A stretch of 64,000 nucleotides of DNA from Glycine soja (lineage: Eukaryota > Streptophyta > Magnoliopsida > Fabales > Fabaceae): positions 52,737,928 to 52,801,927 of the forward strand of contig NC_041019.1 of assembly GCF_004193775.1 (NCBI RefSeq). Direction: 5' to 3'. This document shows, piece after piece, positions 1 to 10,755 of the stretch. Position 1 is the stretch's first letter; each line of letters begins with the position of its first letter. A program made the position numbers and the translations under genes. The notes under the pieces are model-generated. The model saw nothing but the letters and a program-made list of their open reading frames with translations. It did no database searches and was not told the origin of the DNA.

Positions 1-177
1 CATATAGAGATCAAGTATCATTTCCTAAGAGATCAAGTGGCCAAAGGGAAACTAGCAGTGGAGCATTGCAATACAGAAGATTAGTTAGCAGATATGCTAA
101 CAAAGGGTTTGAAGACCAGCAAGTTTGAAGCTATGAGGAGCAAAATAGGAATGTTAAGCCTTGCAAGTTTGAATTAA
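1..177 (+). pseudogene. 3' end of Ty1/copia pol (RNase H tail), broken
   Basis: Frame 1 translates from the first base as HIEIKYHFLRDQVAKGKLA, then LADMLTKGLKTSKFE, the standard C-terminal end of Ty1/copia RNase H. The family's usual Gln before LADMLTK is a TAG stop here (82-84), so the copy is dead. The frame ends about ten bases before a polypurine tract (176-186) and an LTR start. The rest of the element lies left of the window. It is a different copia copy from the relic at the right edge. Confidence 0.85.
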
Positions 178-430
178 GGAAGAGGATTGTTGTGTAATTA
201 CAAACTTGTGTAGGACCTATTAGTAATTAAGAAGACTTGTGTATCAGTTTTGTGAACGGTTAAAATTCATTTAATTGTAATTAGACAATGCTATTTTTCA
301 TGCTTTACCATTAGTTTAGTTTTTCCTAAGTGTTATAAATACACATTGTAATAAGTCAATTCTCATATGTGCGAATACGTGAGAAATTCTTTCCCTATTT
401 TGCATTCTCTCTCTAAAAAGCATAACTGCC
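176..430 (+). mobile_element. Copia polypurine tract and 3' LTR
   Basis: The tract AAGGAAGAGGA (176-186) is followed by a TG-starting LTR at 188 (TGTTGTGTAATTAC). A TATA-like TATAAATA lies near 335-345. The right end is not sharp: R-gene-like LRR sequence can be recognised from about 449, so the LTR must end at roughly 420-445. This element probably removed or displaced the 5' part of the LRR relic that follows. Confidence 0.65.
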
Positions 431-448
431 AAATTCACAAAATATGGT

Positions 449-670
449 GTTATTTGCATTTTCGACTGCCCTCAGTTAGAAAAAATAACATGTTCTGCAG
501 TGTCTTTCATCAATTTGAAAGAGTTGAAGGTGACACTCACTCTGTGAAAGGATGGAGTATTTATTCACATTTTCAACCGCCAAAAGTTTTGTACAACTTG
601 AGACCCTATCTATAGAGAATTGTGAATCAATAATTATCTCAACACTACAGTCGAGAAGTAGGCCATTCAT
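449..670 (+). pseudogene. LRR exon fragment of a CC-NBS-LRR relic (like exon 10)
   Basis: Read on the + strand with frame corrections, this gives CPQLEKITCSAVSFINLKEL, then ERMEYLF and STAKSFVQL, then ENCES. That matches the middle of the B-type LRR exon at 33344-34177 on the minus strand. Stops and frameshifts break it. It starts just after the copia LTR. It is the first of three collinear relics (with 2170-3017 and 3664-4206) of one resistance gene tail pointing right. Confidence 0.75.
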
Positions 671-2169
671 TATCATAATATAATTGTTTTTTTAACACTA
701 AATTGAAAAATAAATGAGTTACACTTTTGCCTTTTTTTTTTAATGTAAACACGTTTCTTAATGAGTGTGAATAATTATGTGAGTGTCAAATATTTTTTCT
801 TTTTTATAACTTTTTCCTTAGAAAAAAATTTATTTTCTGTAACTTTTAATGTCACTATCAACTAATTTTCAACATCTCTTATTATTGATTTTAGTTTTTT
901 AGAAGGTAGAGTGGAGTTTAAATATCTTCATTATCGATTTTGAAAATTCATTTTTTAAGGTCACAAAATTTATATATAGTAAAGGTTCAAAGTTAATTTA
1001 GTTGTTAATCATGATGAGATCACCACGAGAGAAAAAAACTCTTTATAAATCTCAAAGAACATATTTTTATCACACTTCTTTAAACACATATTTTTAATTG
1101 GTTAAAATTTATTAAAAATTATAAAAAAATCATTAAATATAATATAGAATTTATCAATTTTTTCATTTTAATAAATTTCAATCAATAAAAAAATACATTT
1201 AAAGAAGTATAAAGAAAATGTGTTACTAACATTTCTCTTTACATTAAACTGATTTTCAAATATAACAAATATTCATCTTTTAAGGAAAAAGAACATGTAT
1301 TTTAACATAAGAGGAAACGAAAATGATATAATATAAGCATTTAATTATCATGATGACAGTAATTCGCTCCAAAATATTTCATTACAAAGAAAATGATAAT
1401 GATGTTATATAAGCATTTATATATCTACCTTGTGCTATAACTTTTTATGTAGAAGAATAGGGAGAACAAGGATTGATTTCTAAACTATCTAGTCACAAAG
1501 ACTCGAATACGTACTAATACCAGTCAATAATCCCAAAAATTTAAGTCGTTGGGTGAAAGCCTATGTGAATGATTTTCTATAGCAGCTATACTTCCAGAAC
1601 GCGTGTTGGCATACTACACATGGACGCTGATCAGAATTTTAAAATGAATTCTGCACTTCAATTTAACAACTTGATTTGACTACTTTTATTAAAATGGCGG
1701 CAGATATTGTATATATGGTGTAAAATTATAATCACCAATTAAAAAATTATCATGCATATCCTTGCATTTTATCATATAATAAGTAATAAGTGAAATTTTG
1801 TTTTAAATAAGAATATTAAAAGCACCCTCAAATATATTTATAAGTTTAAATATCTTTTGGTTTCTCAAATTAAGTTCTGTATTTTTTCCCATTAAATTTA
1901 AATTTAAATTTTTTTAATCTCTCAAATTTATAAAAATATGTTTTTAATCCCTGCTAATGATTGTTGGTGGTTTGCATCCACAGTTTGCGACAATTTTTTT
2001 ATTGCAAAAAGACTAAAAAGTACATCACAAATTTTGATTAATTAAAAAAAATAAATATTAATTTAGAGACTAAAAAATACAACCTCCTAAAATTAAAGAA
2101 CTAAAACATATGTAAGTTTTGTTTATATATTAAGCTCTTCAAATTAATAATTGTACTTTGCATGTACAG
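671..2169. other. AT-rich relic intron or intergenic DNA
   Basis: No coding signal was recognised. By position this corresponds to the intron between exons 10 and 11 of the large R gene (1.36 kb there). It ends with an intact-looking acceptor, TGTACAG, at 2163-2169. Confidence 0.4.
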
Positions 2170-3017
2170 GCGGAAAAGTCTGCATGTGATATGCAATATT
2201 TGACATTTGGTTATCATCCCCATTTAGAAGAGATATGGCTTGGTGTAGTTCCAATCCCAAGTGACAATTGCTTCAACAAGTAATTTGAAATATTTATCTG
2301 TGGTGAAATGTGAATCCTTATCCCATGTGATTCCTTTTTATTTACTTCCATTTCTGGGTAACTTGAAAGATATCACTGTAAGGAATTGTGAATCAGTTAA
2401 GGCTATATTTGATGTGAAAGATATAGGAGCAGATGTGAAACCGGCTTCTCAGCTTTCTCTTCCATTGAAGAACTGATTCTAGATGAGTTGCCAAATCTGG
2501 AGTATAGTATATCTGGAATCTGAATAATCCTGATGAAATAATTAGCCTTCAAGACTTACAAGAAGTGTACATTTCAAACTGTCAAAGCCTTAAAAGTTTG
2601 TTTCCAAAATCAGTGGCCAATCATCTTGTTAAGCTTGATGTGAAACAATGTGAGAGAGCCTTAAATTAAAAGTTTGTTTCCAACATCAGTGGCCAATCAT
2701 CTTGTTAAGCTTGTGAAACATTGTGAGAGGTTGGAGGAAATTTTTGTAGAGGATGAAGCAGCCTTGAAGGGAGAAACTAAACAGTTCATTTTCCATTGTC
2801 TGACCTCATTAATACTACGGGAATTGCCAGAGCTCAAACATTTCTACCACATGGAAAACACTTGCTAGAATGGCCTATGCTAACATCTCTAGATATATAT
2901 CACTGTCACAGGTTCAAATTGTTTACAACTCAGCATCATAGTTGTCAAGTTGCAGATATAGAGGATCAACTTTGTTGATCTTCAATTGATCAGCAAGCCA
3001 TTTTCTCAGTTGAAAAG
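2170..3017 (+). pseudogene. LRR exon relic (like exon 11 of the R gene)
   Basis: It begins AEKSACD and continues HLEEIWLGVVPIPSDNCFN, then VIPFYLL and ASQLSLPLK, ending FSVEK. It follows the minus-strand exon 31229-31987 residue for residue. Frameshifts occur near 2280 and 2470, and there is a small insertion near 2510. A tandem duplication of about 70 bp (2587-2657 and 2658-2729) doubles one leucine-rich repeat and adds a stop. At the exon end the donor reads AAG|CT instead of AAG|GT, so splicing would fail as well. This is a decayed copy, not an active gene. Confidence 0.85.
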
Positions 3018-3663
3018 CTATTACAGTAACTTTCTCTTGAGTTTTGATGCTGTGCTTGCACGTCTTAATACGGATAAATTGCAAAAGAATACTAGCCACA
3101 CACATTATTGTGACATTCCATGCCGGTTCAAATGGTTTGCATCCACTTTCTATTAATTAATTGGACGAATATAAAATAGTTTTTCATTATCATTAAATCG
3201 TAAATTATTATTAATATAACTTTTAAATCATCATTCTAATTAATTCTAATTAACATATATGATATATTATAATTGAATACATTGTAATTTATATTTTTAA
3301 TGCTTAGTATTTTTTCTCTAAAAAAATATCAAAGTATTACTAGTATTTTTCTTTCATTAAATAGCTCCAGATGATAATAGAAGATATCCCACTTGTAACT
3401 ATTTTTATGTAATGGGTAATCCTTAGACATAGAATCATATATGACATTATGACTAATTTATATTTCAACGGTAGGATTAAATATGTAGAAGTACTGAAAG
3501 GATATTTAATTTTTTTCTATTGTGATTAATCTACGGTATATAAAATTTGTTGAACTTGTTATAATGTAAGGCGTTGCTAGCTAGCATTTTCTGTAAATGC
3601 AATTAATGGAAAGAAAAAATTAGAAGATATCAAATGCTGCACATCACAAGAAAAAATTAGAAG
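3018..3663. other. Relic intron
   Basis: AT-rich. It occupies the place of the exon 11 to exon 13 interval. I looked for the counterpart of the short 24-codon exon 12 and did not find it. Near 3603-3670 a short stretch (AGAAAAAATTAGAAGAT) occurs twice about 45 bases apart. Confidence 0.35.
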
Positions 3664-4206
3664 ATGTCAAACTGCAGTGCTATATATCATGAGGATGATG
3701 AGTCAACTATATTCTCAAGTGGAATATTTGAAAAGATCTCCAGCATTGAAAATCTTGAAGTTGCTTGTAGTTCCTTCAATGAAATATTCTCCTCGATCCC
3801 AAAAACCTAGTGCTCATTTTACCAAAATTGTTTCAGAGCTGAGAGGGCCTACATTTGAATAATCTCCACAAGCTTAGTTCCATAGGGTTAGAGCACTAGA
3901 AACATTGAAGGTGATGATTAACTGCCCTTGCCTGAAAATCTTAGTGCCATCCACTGGGTCCTTTTAAAATCTTACATCTTTGAATGTTACTGGATGTCAT
4001 GGATTAATATTGATATATTTGTTCACATTCCAAACAGCCAGAAGTTTAGGTCATCTGAAGAGCTTGTTCAATTCCTAAAGGATGGCCAAGCTATACAGGA
4101 AATAGTGTCCAAAGATGGAGATCATGAATCCAATGACGAACAAATAACATTTGAGTAGCTCTGCGTTTTGACTCTTGGATCTTTACCAAGCATCGTAGGG
4201 GCAAAC
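3664..4206 (+). pseudogene. LRR exon relic (like exon 13, last exon of the R gene)
   Basis: Frame-corrected reading gives EDDESTIFSSG, then ISSIENLEVACSSFNEIFS, and later QAIQEIVSKDGDHESNDEQI, TFE and PSIVG. This matches the last exon of the minus-strand gene (29772-30542). Several frameshifts are present, and the stretch around GLEHSW is collapsed near 3880. Homology stops abruptly at about 4206, some 50 codons before the expected stop, and unrelated AT-rich DNA follows. The relic runs toward the PEX11 gene. Confidence 0.8.
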
Positions 4207-4546
4207 GACCAAAGGGTATTTTATTTTTCTTTCAAATTTGTTAAAAGGAAACAAATTTAAATTTATACTAAAAAGAGGCAAGTCTTAGGATAATTTACAA
4301 GATTTCTGAATTGAAAATCATCACATATTATTTTATAACTTTTTTTTATTGAAGTCATAAAATTTATGACTTCAATTGTTTATTTTTTTTACATGATTTT
4401 AAAGTTAAAAAATAAATTTTTTTCCACACAACTTTAAAAGTAATAATGATTTTTTTCTTTTATTGAAGTCGTAATTATATTATGATTTTTTCACCTACGT
4501 AATTTTAAAAAAATCATAAATATTTTTTATTTTAATTATTTAATAA

Positions 4547-4577
<31 letters not shown>

Positions 4578-5200
4578 CATTTTTTATTTAATATTTTTAT
4601 ATTTTTACTAATATTAAAAATTATTATTCATTTTGTAAATTAAAAAATAATAAAAAGATTTAAATTTAAATAAACATATTAAAAAGTAATTTGTTTGACA
4701 AAAATATTATAATATTTTATTACTAATATCAATAAATAATATTAACTTATAACTTATTAAATAATATTATCACCATTATCTATCGCCTTTATAAAACAAA
4801 AAATACTTTTTTTTAAAATTTTTTAAAGATAAGCTTTTTACGTCAAAGCATAGTGGACTGGCCTTTGTTGAATGTTGAGATGCGTATGGCAAAATAAAAC
4901 CAAACCAACGCAGCAGCTGAGTTGAATCCATCTTCTCCATCACACTCATCATCCAATCAAACGGAGCTTCAAGCTCCCAACGCGTGGCACGTTGACATCG
5001 GAGTCATCGAACGGTGCAAGATTGTTCCTGGTCGGAGACGAAACCATTGTCCATAGATCATTATTAATAATATTTCACATTTGTTTGGTTGCTCCGAAAA
5101 GAGAGGACCAAACAAGCCCTTATCATAACTCTATCTAACACATAACATAGGACAGGCCCAAAACCAAAAAAAAGCCTCGTCTCTCGTGCCGATTCTCCAG
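4207..5200. other. AT-rich spacer and PEX11 upstream region
   Basis: Low-complexity AT DNA with a (TA)n run at 4551-4577. From about 4850 the composition becomes balanced and contains ACGT-core sequences (near 4980-5000: CGCGTGGCACGTTGAC), as expected near a promoter. No clear TATA box was found. A CT-rich tract (5238-5275), typical of plant 5' leaders, suggests that transcription starts at roughly 5150-5240. Confidence 0.45.
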
Positions 5201-5235
5201 GACAATTCCCTTCACCCAACCTAATTGGTACTTGG

Positions 5236-7413
5236 TACTCTCTCTCTCTCTTTCTCTTTTGTTTCTTTCTTTCTTTTTTTGGTTGCTGTTTTTTCTTTTT
5301 GAATTTAGAGTTGAGAATTCACGTGCCCCAGTTGGTTGATCTACCTTGCAGCTTGAGATAGTAAAGTCGCAAACTTTGAAGGTGGGGATTGCGAGTTACG
5401 ATTCTGGGTCAACTTAAAGGGGGTGTTGATTTGATTGGGTGGTTGGGATTTTATGATTTGATTTGATGGGTTGGTTGTTATTGTTGTTGTTGCTATGGAT
5501 GTTGTGTTGCTTTTAAGTGTGTTTGGTTGCGTTGAGAATGATTAGGATGAGGGAAATCGAAGATTTTGAAGATGTGGTTGTTGTTATGACAGAGGAAAGG
5601 GATTGATGTAACTGGACTACAGGGTAGTTCTCGGATGGATCGATTCTCTTTCTCTCTTTTATCTTTTTTCATGTGCCAAACATGGCGTGATTAGGTTAAG
5701 CTTTTTGTTTTGACAAATGAATTTTAATCCTTATTAATGGATTATAAGTAATTTTGATGACTGCCTTATTCAATTTTTTATTTTTTGTTTTTTATTTTTT
5801 ATGGTGGGGATGATTTATTGAAAGCTGTTTGAATGAATAGTCTATTGTTATTGGAGAAACTTGGATGCCAATGCTCTTAGATTTGCTCGTTGGTTTCAAT
5901 ATTTTGGCCTAGATAAGTTAAGTGTTTGTCTGACTGATGTTCTTTTGGGTGAATTCTAAGTACCCTGGTGAATATGCAGATATCTAGTTTTTTTATTCTC
6001 GCAAATAACCCAGAGTGACTTACTAACTAGCCTATTATACTGTAGCTAATTCCATTCCCCCTTGTAATTTCATCCAAGTTCTTATTTGGAAATAGCTCCA
6101 GGATTGAGTGTTATGTATTACTTAGAGTTTCAAGGATGCCTCTTAAACCTTGCAAGATGAGACCTAAAGTAGCCACAGTTGGAAGTGCCAATACAATATT
6201 TATGGAGTTTTATTCTATTCTACTGAGACACCCTCACCAATTGACTCTTACTCTATTTCCAAGGATGACGGTGTTGGAGATGCCTTCTTGTTTATGACAG
6301 AGCACAACTGTATTATTTGATCCATGCTGACTCCACTTAGTGAAAAAATGCTTTTGTTGTTAGGAGGATTAACTGGTCAATTAGTGGTTGCTTGAGTGCT
6401 CTGAACAGTACTTGTGACTTAAGCAAGGATTATATTAGGGATTTGGTGGGGTGGAGATTAAATGCTATCTGTGTACGAAATCACAGTTGGACTGCTATTG
6501 CAATTAATAAAATAGGGTAGAAGTCTAGAAGATGAAAGATGAAAAATAATCTAGGGTTTACCACAAGAGTCAATAGTGGTGTTGTATTGAAGCACAGATG
6601 AGTAAATTGCTCAAGAATGAATCACTAATCTCTCTCTTAATGAATATTTTGCAGTTTCCTGCCCAAATTAACCGATTCACAAAATTTAGGGGATGTCACT
6701 TGGTGTTTGTGAGGTGGGTAATAAAAAAGCAGAACCTACTACATGATTTTTGCCCCATTTTTTACCTAGCACTTGAGGTTTGAAGCTATTGTAGTTGAAG
6801 AATGTATGCCCCAATAGGCTAGAATTGGAAGTTTACGGGTTATCTACTTTCTGTAATTTAACATTCTTTAGTTTTTACTATGTTTAGTTCCTTGCATGAA
6901 AGTTGAGAGAATAAATGAAAATGAAAAGAAAATGAGTTTGCAAGTAAATTGAAATCGGATGAAATCGTGTTTTCTCTGTTCTTCACTTTTTAGATATGAA
7001 TGGCGTGTAACCGTTGGATTTTATGGTTGCAAGAAGAACGAGTTTTCAAATGCACATATATTATAAACACTCAAACTGGACATTATCACATGATGCCACT
7101 TTGATAAGAGTGGAAGGTCTACTAAATATTCTTGCTAACTGATTATCATGGTTTCTTGGTGAGGATTTTGGGAAAGTGTTATATTTTAATTCTCAGAAAG
7201 ATTAGCAACATTTTTTTTGAAACATTTTGATAATATCTTTGTCTTACTTTTTTAATGTCTGCATTAGTTGATGAGTTTAAGTGTTTAAAAACTTAATATA
7301 TGAATCTTTGATTTTAAACAATATAACTTTTAACTTTGCCTACTCCTTTCTCCTAATTTAGTTGACATGAACTGTGCTGTGATTTTGTTATATGGCAGCA
7401 ATTAGTGTAGAAG
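5236..7413 (+). other. PEX11 5' leader and long 5' UTR intron (inferred)
   Basis: No reading frame is convincing here. The CT-rich tract at 5238-5275 and the acceptor at 7391-7398 suggest a non-coding first exon near 5.2-5.6 kb and an intron of about 1.8 kb. A perfect G-box CACGTG lies at 5320-5325. The donor cannot be chosen without cDNA. Confidence 0.45.
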
Positions 7414-9854
7414 ATGAGTACGTTGGATGCAACAAGGGCTGAACTTGGTCTTCTTGTTTTATATTTGGGCAAGGCTGAAGCAAGGGACAAAATATGCAGG
7501 GCAATACAATATGGTTCCAAATTTTTGAGTAACGGGGAACCTGGTACTGCTCAGAATGTCGACAAAACAACCAGCTTGGCACGAAAAGTCTTCCGTCTTT
7601 TTAAGGTTAGGTTCTTTTTACTTTCCAAGTTTTGAAACATGCTTTTTCATCGATTCATTTTTTTTTTCTGTTTTTGTCATTTGGGTAGTGGCAGTTTTTT
7701 TTAATCAGCCAAATAAAATAAATATATTCATAAACGGCACCTGTGGTACTAATAGTCAAATACACACACCCTCATAAACAGAGAAATCCCCACATATGTC
7801 ATCATGGTTAAAAAAATATTTATGCCCTAATGACAAGCATAAATAAAATGTAACCTGGATTTGCACAAAAGAGAACCCATCTACTCATCTTTGATTTGTT
7901 CTCATAAGATATACCCCAGGACATGTAAATTTGCTGCCCTTATCCTACTGCATACCCAATAGATGTACATAACTATCATCAACAAATAGGATAACCAATG
8001 AATCCCTGACCTCAAAATCTGTGTCCCAACAAAAAAAGTGCACCATCAGAGAGCACCAATCCTGCTTGCACCTCACCTCTTGACAGCCATTGACCACGTT
8101 TTTAATACTCACACTCAAATAATCTAGCACACCATAAAACTCCCTACCAAAATCGATCCTCCCAAGGTCCACTCGCTATGTACACAAATGCACCGTTCTC
8201 ATGACCACAGGCCACTTGAATTGACCAGCACCTCTGCACTTCTGCATTTAGGTAGTGGCAGTTTATACTGATACTTCTTTGTTCCATTTTCCTTATGTGT
8301 ATCCCCTTTGATTGATTTGTTTATAAAAGATGAGAAATCTGAAATATGCATAATTTTCTTTTTTCTTTTTTTGGGTTCTGGGGGACATAATTGGAAAAGG
8401 GATAAATCAAAGAAAGTCAAATACTTTATCTTTCGGCATATAATTTTGTGAAAGGTAGGCCTGCCATGGTGGCACCATAAGGCGCAATGGCGTGTTTATA
8501 TGGAGGAATTTTGGCCTTCCACCATGTTCCGCCATCTGCCATTGATAACACTGGTTGCATATTAATTAATTCATGCAATGACCATCACTCTTCACTCTTT
8601 AATTCGCAGTTTGTCAATGACCTACATGCTTTGATAAGTCCAACACCACAGGGCACTCCCCTCCCCCTAATTCTGTTGGGAAAGGTATGTGAACTCTAAG
8701 AACATTTCTCCTTTTTTTCATCTTTGTTTTATTTTCCTAATATCTTGTTGAATTTTTTTTCAGTCCAAGAATGCACTACTCTCCACTTTCTTGTTTCTTG
8801 ATCAATTTGTGTGGCTTGGCAGAACAGGCATCTACCAGGTTGGAAATAATAAAATCTATATTTTTCTTTAGCATCATGTTTGTTTCTGTATTATTATATT
8901 GAAATACCATCTAGTGGTACAAGAGTTTTGTGTTTAATTACAGAATAAAGAGCGCACTGAACTAATTGGTCGGATATCTCTTTACTGTTGGCTGGGTTCC
9001 TCAGTGTGTACCACCTTAGTTGAGGTTTGTGGCTTTCCTACCTTCATTGATGCTAATAGGTGTGCATCTATGCTCTCATTTTCCTTCACTGATAACCTCT
9101 GTGACATCTTTTACTTATTTGATCAGCTTGGGGAGCTTGGAAGGCTTTCTTCATCAATGAAGAAGTTAGAGAAAGATCTCAAGAACAAGAATAAATATGA
9201 TGTATGTTGTTGATCCTTGTGCATAAATTCTTCAAACTTTCTGTTTTTGGTTTCTTTGGACTGTGATTGCCTTCCTTTTGTATGTGTATTCATCACCTAT
9301 ATATATGGCTGCAGAATGAGCAATACCGTGCCAAACTAAACAAGTCAAATGAGAGAACTCTATCACTTATCAAAGCAGGAATTGATACAGTGGTAGCAGT
9401 TGGACTGCTTCAATTGGCACCCAAGACAGTTACTCCTCGCGTGACTGGGGCATTTGGATTTGTTTCGTCTCTAATATCTTGTTATCAGGTACCAGCTAGT
9501 ATAATTGTAGTTTTTTTCCTTTGTGCTTTTATTTTCCTACCCTAATAAAACCTTGTATCCATGTCTCATCTGTGTGTATAAACACATTTCTTTTGGACAA
9601 CTATTGACCAAGGGATACAAAAATACAGACAAAATTAGCTCTTGACCTTTTTTTACCATCAAGAACATTAACAACCGCATTAGCAATGTTTTGAATTAAG
9701 TTTCATTATTATAGTTGTCACACTTGATCATTGGAAGGTCGTGATTTTTTTCTTTAGCTGTAAATATTCGTAGGAGTACCAGTTTCACTGACAAGAATTT
9801 CTGGATTGTGCAATGCAGTTGCTTCCTGCCCCAGCCAAGTCCAAAACTTTGTGA
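7414..9854 (+). CDS. PEX11: Peroxisomal membrane protein PEX11 (PEX11C/D type)
   Basis: PEX11 proteins sit in the peroxisome membrane and drive its elongation and division. Seven coding exons join in phase 0: 7414-7605, 8610-8684, 8764-8838, 8944-9024, 9127-9201, 9315-9488 and 9819-9854. All introns are GT-AG. The total is 235 aa, as I recall the length of Arabidopsis PEX11C/D. Landmarks are the N-terminal MSTLDATRAELG and KAEARDKICRAIQYGSKFL amphipathic region, SLARKVFRLFKFVNDLHALI across the first junction, GRISLYCWLGSSVCTTLVE (membrane segment), LGELGRLSSSMKKLEKDL, and GLLQLAPKTVTPRVTGAFGF near the second membrane segment. The C-terminus LLPAPAKSKTL comes from a 36-base last exon that is easy to miss. 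The acceptor TATGGCAG at 7391-7398, just before the ATG, implies a 5' UTR intron reaching back to the leader near 5.2-5.6 kb. No defects are seen. Confidence 0.95.
7679..8264 (-). mobile_element. Retroposed insertion in PEX11 intron with about 19-bp target duplication
   Basis: ATTTGGGTAGTGGCAGTTT (7679-7697) recurs with one mismatch at 8246-8264. The left copy is followed at once by a T-run, that is, a poly(A) tail for a minus-strand insert. Long target duplication plus poly(A) is the mark of LINE-machinery retroposition. The insert (about 550 bp) holds a 75-codon minus-strand frame (7945-8172) that I do not recognise. It may be a processed pseudogene or a truncated LINE. Confidence 0.6.
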
Positions 9855-9864
9855 AGTGTGGAAG

Positions 9865-9870
9865 AATAAA
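9865..9870 (+). terminator. Possible PEX11 polyadenylation signal
   Basis: AATAAA 10 bases after the stop. This is close to the stop, so another downstream site may be the one used. Confidence 0.25.
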
Positions 9871-10755
9871 ATGGTTCCCATGAGGTGTCATTGTTGTCAA
9901 ATAATTATATGAATTGGTCAGGAAATGTCGGTTGATGTGAGCATTGACCAATTTTCATCATAGTTACAAGTTCTCAAAAACTGCTGTGTAGGGTATCTTT
10001 CTATTTTGGTCTTTCAAAATATATGCAACAATATTATGTTGCTCCATAATTTACAAATACATGAATTTGTACCCTAAAAGACATGCAATATCAAATCGGT
10101 TCCCCCACTTCCCCTCAATGCTCGTTTCATTGTGTTATCAAAACGGTCCTTCAAATAACTTCATATTGATCCTTGAAGGACAAAATTGGATGCGTTGATT
10201 TATCATTAAAGGTTTAATTTGATGCTTATAAAAGGCTAATGCAATGTCGTTTATGAGTCATGACTAAAATGTTTATTTATTCGTCATTGTTTTCCTAGAG
10301 TGAGAATGAATGGTATATCCCACTAAGCAAGTTGCTACTGGTCATATGAGCTAGTGCATTCTACTGTTATGACCAAGCCACGCATTAAGATTGCTGGTAC
10401 TCGTGATGACATCAGGGGTTGATTGGAATATCGCTTAACATGTTTCTACGTAGTGATACTGATCACAACTAAGAAAAGCACGTTTCTATTTGAAATGATC
10501 ACAAGTTTCACAACTAAGAAAAACATACTAAAGTCTAATTTAATTGGTTGAATAATTTACATGTGTTGTAAATTTAATGATTTTTCTCCAGATTTAGAAG
10601 ATATTCATCAAAATTTTTAATCATCAATAAATTTCATTCAATCACATAAAAAAGTGTTAAAAAAAAGTGATGCCACTATTTTATAATTAATAATTTTTTT
10701 GAAAGGGTTTTGTTTTTATTTTTTTTAAAACGCTAAATATGTCAATAGAAAGGTG
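9871..10755. other. PEX11 3' region and intergenic DNA
   Basis: No gene recognised. ACAACTAAGAAAA occurs twice about 50 bases apart near 10466 and 10510. It ends at the TAATG target duplication of the outer LTR. Confidence 0.35.

Noticed and set aside
7945..8172. 75-codon minus-strand frame as a gene
   Set aside because: It lies wholly inside a retroposed insert within a PEX11 intron; kept only as part of that insert.
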